Source: Strongylocentrotus droebachiensis (Eukaryota; Echinodermata; Echinoidea; Camarodonta; Strongylocentrotidae). From it: a DNA stretch of 64,000 nucleotides. Each line of letters starts with the position of its first letter. Within the stretch, counting starts at the first letter, position 1. Positions 46,501 through 58,500 of the stretch are shown one piece after another. The notes under the pieces were generated by a model. That model was not told where the DNA came from. It saw only the letters and a list, made by a program, of their open reading frames with translations, and searched no databases. The DNA is taken from positions 186,001-250,000 of the forward strand of contig JAVYIG010001813.1 of assembly GCA_035222895.1 (NCBI GenBank), given 5' to 3'. A program made the translations under genes and the position numbers.

Positions 46501-49500
46501 AACCAATAGGTCTATTGGTTTCAATAGGGAATTCAGAATATGGGACTATTAGAAACCCATAGAAAGATCTCTAATGGACCAACAGCAACCCATAGAAAAT
46601 ATATAATTGACCAACATAAACCCATAGAAGACGTGGGTGGATGTTGGTCCATCAGCATTTTTTTCTGTGGGTTGGTGTTGGTCCAATATATATTTTCTAT
46701 TGGTTTCTGTGGGTCCAATATTCCACTTTCCTTATTGAAACCAATAGACACCAATAGCTCTAATGGTTTTGATCGTCCAATAGGCTATCGGATTATATTT
46801 GGAATTTCGACCCAGGGATTAATGCCTCATAAAAGGGCACTAATATAGCATATCGACACGGTTTCGATCCTGGGGGCTCACAATAACGAGGCCATTGCTT
46901 AGCCACTTAATCATGACTGTACGCAGCGGGGGCGAGGGTACGTCGCCGCCCCAACACATACAAACAAAACAAAGAAAATGCAATAAATTATAAATAATTC
47001 ATTGCATTTTGACCCGATCCCCAACATTAAACAAAATCCTCTATCTGAGCATGCCTTAAACCATAATGCATGGCCCTATACAGAGATTTGTTTCCTGTTG
47101 GGGACCGGGGGAAAATGCAATGAATTATTGATAATTTATCGCATTTTCTTTGCTTTTTGTATTTGATGGGGCGGCAAATTATCCTAGCCCCTGCTGCGTT
47201 CAGTCATGATTCAGTGGCTAAGCAATGGCCTCGTTACTGTGAGGCCCCATAATAAAAACCGCGTCGGTCATCTACATTAGTGCCCTTTTGTGAGGCATTA
47301 ATCCTCATTACTGTCATATATGACTTAAGGACGTAGGTCCCCTCGTTCATTAGCATAGTAGCACACACATGCTTTTACATAGCAGTCACGCAAAACAAAC
47401 ACTCGCATAATAATATACCTCACTTAAGAAATCCAGCCACCTGATTGGTCGAAATTGCATTCATAAACTTTAACTATTCCTGTAAAATTCCCGGTAAAAT
47501 TGCAAACCCATGTAATAGTTCTAAAAAATAGTTCTAAAATCCCAGTAACCATGGTTACCGGGAAAATAGTTTAGTCCTGATGAAATACCCATAGGTTGAC
47601 ATGTTAAAAAATGGTCTGAGCGATCGAGGATACCGTACGTGTGCGATGAATTGGTCGGTAATTTCAATTCAATACAATTTGAATCTCGATCGATCTTACC
47701 AACAATTTTATCTTGCATTGTTGACATGAAGACGAAAATAAACTTCCAAAAACAACATCTGCTGATAGATCTTGATCTAAGTTCGTGCCAATGCATTGCA
47801 AAAGTAAAAGAAGGGCCCGTTTAATGGAGCTGCCGCGAAGCCGTTTTCAATCCATTTTAATCTATACATCAAAGAAAACTGCTATAATTGGTAACAATGC
47901 GCGATGGCCGAGCGGTCTAAAGGCCCGGTCTCACCGCCAGAACTTTGCTGGAGCGTTCCTTGAACGGTAGGGAGAGGGGGCCGAATTTCGACAACACTCG
48001 TCACCGCGCACAAAATGGGAAACAAATCGAAAACACGGGCGTTGCCTTAGCGGTGCACCGCTGAAGCCGGCGTTGCTTTAGCGTTGGTTTAACGGTAGCG
48101 AGCGTTGGTCCCGCTCCGACACCTCCATACCAACGCCAAACCAAAGTTCATCACCGCAATGGATCGCTGCTTCAACGCCCGACACCGTTCCAGTAATCCC
48201 GTGTCCGCTCGTAAAACGCTTACAACCGCTCCTCCAAAGTTTGTGCAACGTTTAATCACCGCCCGGGCAAAGCTGGCGAAGCAGCGGTGGTCCAGCGTTC
48301 AAGATTTCTGCGTTGGCCTAGCGGACCAAAGCGTCCAGCGGTGCCAAACTTTGACTGGGCGTTGTTGGAGCGGTGGTGAACTTTGCCGGAGCGGAAAATT
48401 GCCCGCTCCTCACCGCTCGCAATATTTTGTGCAGCTCAAAACTTTCGGAGCGGTAGGAGGGACCATCAGCGGTGGCCGAGCGTATACGGCGTTGCCTTAA
48501 CAGGGGCCAACTTCTGTTAAACGGTGGTGAACGGTTACGAGTGGTGATGAATTTTTTTCACCGCTCCAGGAACGCTCCAGCAAAGTTCTGGCGGTGAGAC
48601 CGGGCCTTAAGGTGGTGATTTTACTCACATCATCGTTGGTGCGCAAGAGATCGAATCCCATTTCCGACAAAAGTTTTTTTATTTTTTATTTTTTATTTTT
48701 TAGTCTACTCTCAAAGATACACTCATAAAAAACAACCGTGCAGATAAACTAGATAAAGGCCAAGGTGGTGTCATAAGTTGACTCTTTTTTTTCGGCATAT
48801 AAAAGTATTAATGACTGCTTTAATATTCGAGAAATAGTTGTTTTTATACGCTCTCGGGAAGGTTACAATTGGGATATTGCCCTCGGCACGCCTCGGGCAA
48901 TTGCACAATTCTAACCTTCCCTTGAGCGTATAAAAACAACTATTTCTCTCAAAGCAGTCATTAATACTATAATAAAATCTGAAATTGTTTACTATTATTA
49001 AGATCTATTACGAATAAATCATTGTCAAAATCAGTCCATAAATTGGGCTAAGCATTATTATTCCACCTTAAGTTTATGACCAACAGTGTATATATATATA
49101 TATTTCTTGTAATACTAAACAATTACACCTTTAATACACACCATATACACAATAATGCGGTGATATACACCACCATATTAATTAAATGAATAAATACATG
49201 AATACATGAAGTAATAACTAATATTAATAGCCAGGTTACTTTAACGCATGAAACTGTTGTAAATGCAGGTTGGTAAATTTTGTTTACGTATGCCTTTGTG
49301 GTGTTTTGTGTTATTTGCAATGCTATTGAGTTGGTACGTATAAATGTATTATGTAACGCTAACGCCTGCTAAATAATACATTTCATCAGTTATGGCTAGG
49401 ACATGAAGCAAACGAGGAACAACCATTATTCATTTTGTATCATATGCACATTTCTACAAGCATTATGACCTTGAAATCAAGTACTTATTTTAGTTTTATA

Positions 49501-52500
49501 TATTATACATCAAATCATATTAGCAACACTTGATTACAGTTCTAGGACACCTACCCCCTGGACATCCACCCCCGGATAACCACCCTAGTCAACTACCCCC
49601 CTAGGACAATTACCCCCTAAAACATTCACCCTCTAGGACGACTACTCCCGGGACAACTACCCCCCGGACAACTAACCCCCAGACAACTACCCCCTACGAC
49701 AATCATCCTCTAGGACACCTACCCCCGGAAAACTATCTTAGGGGTTAGTTGTCCGGGGGTAGTTGTCCTATGGGATAGTTGACCTCGGGGGTAGTTTTCT
49801 GAGTGTAGTTTTCCTGGGGGTAGTCGCCTTTGAGGGTGTTTGCCCTAGGGGGTAGTTGTCCTAGGGGGTAGTTGACTTCGGGGGTAGTTGTCTGGTGGTA
49901 GTTTTCTGAGTGTAGTTTTCCTGGGGGTAGTCGCCTTTGAGGGTGTTTGCCCTAGGGGGTAGTTGTCCTAGGGGGTAGTTGACTTCGGGGGTAGTTGTCT
50001 GGTGGTAGTTTTCCGAGTGTAGTTTTCCTGGGGGTAGTCGTCCTGGAGGGTGTTTGTCCTAGGGGGTAGTTGTCCTAGGGGGTAGTTGACTGAGGGTAGT
50101 TATCCAGGGGTAAGAAGTCCAGGGGGAAGGTGCCCGGATACGCTAAATTACACATCATTAATTCCGATCACTTTGATATCGTGGACTCTATAAACACGCC
50201 CTCCGTCCGATAAACTTTCTTAATTGTAAAACCCTGTCCTTCCTTCGTTAATTGCATATAGATCCTTACCTCTAGTTATGAAGGCCTTTATTACATAATA
50301 AGAATATGGTATTACAATATTTCCTCATTAAAATAATACTAATCATATAGCATCCATTGAAATGTTTCATTTTTTCTATAAGATTTGATATGCATGCACA
50401 AATCAGATCATGTCCTCGTTTTGTAACCAATCGTATAATCACGGTAATTTCAAGATGTTGTGTTTGATACACTCCTATTAATTCATGTAAAACATTCATG
50501 GTGTCAATATCTACCATTCCCTCAAAACATCTACCCCCTCCCCCGTGTTGACATGGTTGACTTTAATCATCTGACCATGGACCTAGGTATGAGACATATG
50601 GCTATAATCTGACAAATTACGGCCAACAATTTAAACATAAATGATGAAACGATTATGACGCTATATTTGGATGAAACATATAACATAAATTTGATTATAA
50701 TTTTCCACTATCTGTTTGTATACCCTAACATTTCAGTTGGTGATTAATATCCATCTTCTTTGTAGCGGATACATCTTTTACAATTATGAGCCGAGGCATA
50801 TCTCCTGAATCTCTGCGTATACGGGCTCATCTGCAATCTCCCTTCTGTATCACCCCTCTCTCTGTGTGTCTCTATTTCTCCCTCCCTTCTTCTCGTAATA
50901 TATTCTCTCCATTCTATTTACAACTTAAATGTGGCGGTTTATTCTATGCCACACAGCAAAGTAAATGACAATATTAAAAAACGCAAACAGAGATGAATGA
51001 GGCATTGCAGATTCTTTCTATTATTTTGTGTCAAAATGCAATTCTAGTCCTTTCAAAGAAAATTTAGATAGGTGACGTATATTTGGTATATAAAAGTCAA
51101 ACAGTTATCATAACTTTGGACGTAATTTTGATAAAACTCATTGAATATGTTTTGCTTGGATAGGTCGCTTCCCTGTCTGTGCCATACTTTCTAACGAGAG
51201 ACGTGAAGCCATCGAAGCAGCGAAAGTTATATTAAAGCATCACGGGATCACTGATATCTGCGAATTAGCTTTGCCTGATCACATTTGCTCAGATGAACAA
51301 CAGTGGCAGTGCCTTGAACTTCTACGTGTATGCCTTAAAGAAGGTGACCGAGCGTTAGAAATTAATAAAATGAAGGAGATATGCATGGATCCAAGTTGTA
51401 GGTTGTTCTATGAGAAAACCAAGAAAGAGGCGAAAGAAGCAAATCAGAAGAAGTTCAAAGAGATCGAAGAGCGAAAACAGGAAAAAGTGTCACTACAACA
51501 TCAAATTAAGGAGCTTCAACTGAAATTTGAAGAAACCTTAGCAAGTCATGATAGACTTGTCAGCGACAACGCGATACTAAAGAGTGAGAAGATACGTGAA
51601 ATAGAAAAGCGAAAGCAAGTTGGAATGACTATGAATGCAAACTTCAAACAAGCAACAAATGTTGCGGCTATGAAGATGAACAGACAAAGAGAGCTAGAGC
51701 TAGAAGCGGAACTAAAATTAAAAAATCGGTACATCGAAGCAATGGCTGAAGACTTACAGAAGACAAAAAATGCGACAAGAAGTGAAGTAGAGCGACTACA
51801 GACGGAAACGAAGGACGAAAGAGCAAGAGCTGAAAAACAGAAGCGCACAATGGCAACAGAAATGACGAATAAACTCGAGTCCAAGCAACTACATGTAGAC
51901 ACTTTAACAAAAATGCTAGACGAGAAAGAGCGAAAAAAGACGACTCTAAGACAGCAAGTTAAAAAGTTAAAGAAGGGAATAGGGGAAGATAAAGCAAAAT
52001 CTGAGAAAAGCAGGCGCACAATGGCATCAGCAATTACGACAGAACTCGAATCTCATCAAAAATACGTTGATGCATTGAAAGAAACGCTAGAGGCGAAAGA
52101 GCAAAACGAGACGACTCTAAGACAGCAAGTTGAAGAATTAAAGAAAAGAAGAGAGGAAGACGGAGCAAAAGCTAAAGAGAAAAGTTCACTGGCAGCAGAA
52201 ATGACGAAGAAACTCGAGTCTAAGCAACAACATGTAGACACTCTGAAAGAAAGGCTAGAGGAGAAAGAGCGAAACGAGACGACTCGAATACAGCAAGTTG
52301 AAGAGTTTATGACAGGAAGAGAGGTAGACAGAGTAAGAGGGGAGAACGAAATGCGCTCACTGACAACAGAAATGACAAAAAAGCTCGAGTCTGAGCAACA
52401 ACGCGTTGACGCTGTGACGAAAATCGTAGGACAGAAAGAACGATACGAGATGACTCTAAGACTTCAAATTGAAGAATTAAAGAAAGAAAGAGATGAATAC

Positions 52501-55500
52501 AGAGCAAAATATGAGAAAGGGAAGCACTCAATGGGAACAGAATCTATGCAACAACAACGCGTAGACACTTTGACAGAAATCGTAGGAGAGAAAGAGCGAA
52601 ATGAGATGACACTCAGACAGGAAGTTGAAGAGTTAAAGAAAGGAAGAAAGGAAGACAGAGCAAGAGATGAGAAAGAGCAGCTCTCATTGGCAACAGAAAT
52701 GACAAAGGAGCTCGAGTCTCAGCAACAACGCGTTGACACTTTGACAAAAATCTTAGTGGAGAAACAGCAAAATGAGACGACTCTGAGACGGCAAAATGAA
52801 GAATTAAAGAAAGAAAGAGATGAATACAGAGCAAAAGGTGAGAAAGAGAAGCACTCAATGGGAACAGAATCTATGCAACAACAACGCGTAGACACTTTGA
52901 CAGAAATCGTAGGAGAGAAAGAGCGAAATGAGATGACTCTCAGACAGGAAGTTGAAGAGTTAAAGAAAGGAAGAAAGGAAGACAGAGCAAGAGGTGAGAA
53001 AGAGCAGCTCTCATTGGCAACAGAAATGACAAAGAAACTCAAGTCGAAGCAAGAATGCGTAAATACTTTGACAGATATCTTAGTGGAGAAACAGCAAAAT
53101 GAGACGACTCTGAGACAGCAAGTTGAAGAGTTAAAGAAAGGAAGAGAGGCATACGGAGTGCAATTTGAGAAGGAAAAACGGCCAACAGAGTTAAGTTTGT
53201 CGAATGAACAGGAAAAACTTGAGCGTGAGACTCGTCAGCTGAGAACTAGCAGTCAACTAGAAAGCGAGAAAATATTAGCAGAGCAGAAGAAGAAAGCAGA
53301 GACACCTCGATGTATTTCGAATCGTTCGGCGTCCTTTGAAAGACAAGCTGTGGGTGGTAAGACTTTATTTTCCAATATTATTTTTCTTTTCAACTCCTTT
53401 ATTATTTTACGTCTTGCGATATAACTCCCATCCAATAATGGCTACTTATAAAAAATATTTATTATGTTAAGCTTTTTAAGTCCAAAATGGTTTTCATAGC
53501 TCGCTACCCTATTTTTGCTACTTTGGAAATACTTAGAATATTCAGCTTATCACACCCCAAAATGATCTCAAAATTTGATTGATATCGTCCTTCAAAGATT
53601 TTATCTTTTGTATTCCATTTCATTTTCAAATCAAACTGAATCAATCCTACTCCCCTCATGACAGGAACATCTACATCTGAAGATAATTCTACTGGAGGTT
53701 TGGGAAGGAGTGACGCTTCTCAATCAGGGTGAGAGGACAGTTGGTTGTGTAATATGTTTTCCACTAGTATTTGATGTAACTACTACTTTCATTGCAGACA
53801 TCCATCATGTTGGTAAACATTATAAAAAGAGAGGTGCTTGACTATTTCTTTAAAGCTCACATTATTAGAGTAAATGGTCTTCTACAATTCAATTCAATTA
53901 AATTCAATTCAAATGAACATTTATTTTCTTCCAAACAATACAATACCAAGAACGGCAGCATTAATGTTTATAAATATCTAGAAGCGTTTTTTAACCTGTT
54001 AGTTCCTTATCATGTTACGAGATATTTGTGTACATAACCCGCCTTCCTGTAATTCATGCCGAAGATATGAAATATTCCAACTAATTTATATAACTTAATT
54101 TGTGATTAGTACATGTGCTGTAATATATTTACTTCACAGATTAATTTGATTTGTCAGTAAATTTATTAAGCTCTTCTCTTATTTTTACTCAGATGATGAC
54201 AATATAACAGAAACAAATCTTTAAGGCAAATATGCCTGGGAATCTTAAATGTAATTTAAATCATGGTGAGTTCCGTTATACATGGATGAGTCTGATGACT
54301 TACAAATAGTTCGAATAATTCCCTATCATTATAACGTGCATACGTCATACCATCATGACCACCCCCATGTTTTTATTTTAGTATTACCGTATTCCAAACT
54401 AGAGAGTCGCCCCCAGATGATGAGTTTGCAGACATCTTAAATCAGATAGCTGACGATCTTTACGATGTAGCCAAGATTGAGAGCCTTGGTCATCAGCTTG
54501 GAATCATACAGGGGGCTATAGAGAGAGCGCTCATGACCAATACGAAGTTCACCCGTGTTACCAGTGATGGAACTCGTCATATGCTGAAACAATGGAGAAT
54601 CGGTGTGTCCAGGGAAGATGAACGGATGAAGCTAGAGAAGGCACTGCGAGCTGCCAAGTTGGTCTATCTTGCAGACCTTTATCTCAGCGAAGGTGACATC
54701 CAATTATAAGTTGATTCATGTTAATGTGCAGGGCTGCATACAACTCATATATTTGTTATTCAAACATCTAAATATATTTCATAGATTTTTAAATATTAAA
54801 ACATTTTTCTCAGACCTTCATAGCTCCACCCTAAAAGAATACTGCAGATCTCATTCATCTTGTGACATCATCTGTCAATCATTAGTGAGCTAACAAAAGA
54901 CAGGGCTCACCCAGAGCTGACCAACTGCTTACAATAGACCATTCAATACCAACATAGGAGTTGTTATATATCTCACTTTAGAAGTCTAGCCATCTGATTG
55001 GTCGAAATTTGAGTCGATATTTTAGCCATGCCCACCTACCAGTCAATAGTCTTTTAAAAATGCCGTAATGCTGCAATCCCCATTTGGTTTACGTGTTAAA
55101 ATTTTCTTTATGCGAGAGCTTACACCATACGGTGTTTTTTGTCCTCGATTCCCAAATGATTGAAACTTTCAGTCATTTTTCCAGTGAAGATTAACAGACA
55201 GTGTCTCAGATTTTCCTTGATGTTTTAACCAATCTTCACTCAATAAAAGGATAAGGTAAGAATTTGGGGTAGGTTTTTGTTTCAATTCGGCATATAATAG
55301 ACATATCGACTGCTTTAATATTCGAGGTCTGGCTGTTTTATAGGCTATCGTGTACACCCTGCCCAGGCCCTCTCAAAGTAGTCGATATCTCTATACTATG
55401 TCAGACGTCTGTAATATCACCAGGAAAAGAAAGTTAATGTGGAGGTATTGTATGAAAGAATGTAATTCTTTTGTGAGCATATACTAAGCTGGGGAAAGTT

Positions 55501-58500
55501 ATATACCACTGTATCTTTAATGATTGACAGATGCTGACACACCATCTATCTACCAACCTCTTGTAGACAAGTCCTCCAAGAACCAAGGTAATGTGGCTAG
55601 TGCAGGTATTGACCAACATTCTGAAGAAGAGTCACATCACAGCACTGCCGACCTAGATGGTACATGCGAAGACATATCCTCTGGTAAGAAGCTTAAGCTA
55701 TGGTCACAAATCAGAGCAGCGACCGACCGATCAGTAGCCTGCTCGGTCGCTGCTGGAATTAAGCAACGCCCAGCAATTAGGTCGGTGCCCGGGCGGCGAC
55801 CGCCCAGGCACCGAGCGTATTTTTGGCGGCGAGTGAAAAATGAGCAGGCGCCGCCCAAATTTTAACTCCGCGCTAAAACTTCAGCGGCGACCGAGCGATG
55901 CCCTAAAACCGAGCGGTGCCTGGGCGGCCGCCGCTCGGTGGCCGGGCAGCCGCCGGGCAGAATTGGTTAAAAACTCGCCGCTCGGCCGCCGAGCAGGCTA
56001 CTTTTAGGTAATGTGACCATAGCATTACCAAGGGTAACCTTAGCATTCTATGTAATCGTAAAATATTTATCGGCTTATTTAAATATGACATGCGTTTCAA
56101 TATGATTAAATAATTTTTGATGGAGAGATCTAAAACAAGTACGTAGACATGGCACTGTAATCGGCAAAACGCGTGGCTATGGTGAGAGTGTGATCGTTTT
56201 ACACTTTGGTCGAAGATACTGACTGAGGTATGAAGGAGGGTTCGGTGAGGAAGTTGATGGTGTTGGTGATGATGGTGTTTGTGGTGGTGAAATGATAATA
56301 ATATTGATGGTAGTGGTGATGGTGATGCTTTTGGCGATGACTATCATGATGGTGATGATTGTGGTGATGATGGTAATGGTGAGGGAGATGGTGATCATCG
56401 CACAACTCTTGGAAACATGCTAGTCAAGTAGATTATACAATCTTTTACAGGTGAGAAAAAGAACAACTTTTGTACCTCCTACCAACCTTTATTTTCCAGA
56501 TGGCAAGAAAGTCCACTGGGATTTTCTTACAGACAGTCCTAAGGAACTTACCCTGCTAGATAATGAAGTACTAATATCATGCGGCATCAGATTTTCGCCA
56601 TCTGGGGCCAAGTTCAGTAAACCTATCAAGGTCACATTGGAGCATAATGCACATTTCACCAATCCAAGACGTGCAGAGATCATCTTCTACACCCGCAACA
56701 AAGGTATGTGGCAATTACCGCGGGGACTTGACTAAAGCTCCTGGACATCAATTGTTCTTGGATTTATTTATTCAAAGTTATAGGCATATCGTTACGGTAG
56801 CAAATGAGTTCCAGGTTAGGTCCAGGGTTGCGGAAATGGTTAGGTATAGTGTTAGATCCAGGGTTAAAGTTAAGGGTTCGTGTGTTGTAGGAATTTCAAG
56901 CGGAGCAATTCTCGTAGGAGCAAGTTTAATATATCATTCACTGCAGCTCGAATGCCTTTTTCATCTAACAAACAAACATTTTTGACCAAGAAGTATAACA
57001 CTGAATTTAAGTAAGATTATCGTTAACATTAGAAATAGGTGAAATATATAATTTCTGTTTAATTAAGTAAGCTTAGTGATGACTTATTTATGGACCAAAA
57101 GATAATTCTAAGGGAACATAAGGCACATGCCCCTACCCCCTCACTCCCCCTATACTTAAGATGGGTAATAGGCAGAAGAAAAGTAAAAGGCTGAAAACCC
57201 TTGTTCTATTCCACAGAGAGGGTTAATGCATACATGTCTATATGCTGTCCCTCAATAATGTGTTGGATTGTATAGCCTATATAATGACATAGATTCACCA
57301 ATAATTTATCATTTGTTAAAACAAAAATCCAATGATTCAAGTTTTATGTAGACCAAATATATTTGTTACAAATCTCGTCTGTATAGACTCAACAACTTTT
57401 TTGAGAGTTCCCGCATCCACCGACGGTTGCCCACGTTGTGACGTCAGATCGAAGGACTTGGATCTCTACGTAGACCATTTCAGTGGGTTGTGGATTGCGG
57501 CCTTAATCAATCGGTACTTCAGAAAGAGAGTCGAGTGCACGCCATATGTACGACCACCTGTTACGAAAGGGTGCATACACTTAGTGGAACTCTGCATATA
57601 TGACGATCTCTTTAATGTTATTAAGGTGAGACAGAGATAAGGGCTTTGGGCCTTTGGTATATCATTTTGGATGGGGGGGGGGGGAGGCGGGTGGTTGTTG
57701 GGAAGAAATATCCCAGCAATTGAGTCGAACATTTACCAACAGGCCATTAGAGAGGGTCATCATATTTCCGCAATTGGGAAACGAGAAATAAAGATGAAAA
57801 GTTAACATTTCCCCCTTAAAGTTCTCTGAACAGAAAAAAATATAGTTAACACATTTCTTGCTATTCTATGATTGTATGACTTCTGAATAAGTCGCTAGGC
57901 GGGGGGGGGGGCAAACATTTGGACACAGTTTCCTTTTGTGTTACTTAATATGTAATTTATATATATCATTGGAGACGGATGAACATTATAGAGTAACTGA
58001 CACACATTAGTATTTGCATTTTGATTATTGTCATCCAAGCCAAAAAAAAACACCATATAAACTGGCAAGAGGAATTTGTACAACTGTTTCGAATAAAAAA
58101 TTGAGAGAAAGAAGATTTAAAGAATTAGAATCCATGCTCACACTTCGGAAATATCCGGGAAAAACCCATCAGTGTAGTTATACAAAAGACACGTAATATA
58201 GAACAACATTTTTTGAGAAAGAAACAGAAAGAAAACAAAAGAAGAAGAAAATATAGTCTATGTATCTACATACAATCAAAATAATGGGAATTGTTCAAAC
58301 ACTATAAAACAAACGTTCCTCCTGTTAACCGGAGATTCTCATCTTAAGCATTGGTCACAGATACCATTACGAAGTACTACGGACGCCATATACGAACGAT
58401 TTCAGACCATTTCGTAAGATCTTCTTAAGAATTGTTTTCAACTTCGTACGAAACCCTCTCTTCGAAAGGCGGCTGAATTTCCCCCCGGTCCCCAACATAA

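Larger units (their letters stand above)
45447..49090. mobile_element. Full-length palindromic element of foldback family A, with nested insertions
   Basis: The left arm starts near 45447 (ACAATGTTGGTCATAATGG) and the right arm ends near 49090 (TTTATGACCAACAGTGTA). The centre is at about 47045-47095 (GAGCATGCCTTAAACC..ATGCATGGCC). The arms share GCGTGACTGCTAAAGCATG, AGGGGACCTACG, AAAGGGCACTA and ATGACTGTACGCAG. The left arm is split by 45662-46814 and the right arm by 47412-48968. Without the insertions the palindrome is about 0.9 kb. Confidence 0.8.

Noticed and set aside
37764..50135. Regular repeats that could suggest a CRISPR array
   Set aside because: Units are contiguous or spacers repeat themselves, there are no unique spacers or cas genes, and the DNA is eukaryotic.
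51546..53042. Several minus-strand Ser/Phe/Leu-rich frames
   Set aside because: They are antisense shadows of the coiled-coil exon, whose Glu/Lys-rich codons read as Ser/Phe/Leu in reverse.
53357..53424. Apparent C-terminal membrane segment ([15 protein letters not shown]) after the coiled coil
   Set aside because: It lies beyond a good GTAAG donor, and the same intronic bases follow the donor in paralog B (18402 onwards). It is intron read-through.
55684..55865. Continuation of exon 7 as a longer Arg-rich C-terminus
   Set aside because: The frame runs into a GC-rich MITE with clear inverted ends, so the extension is transposon sequence.
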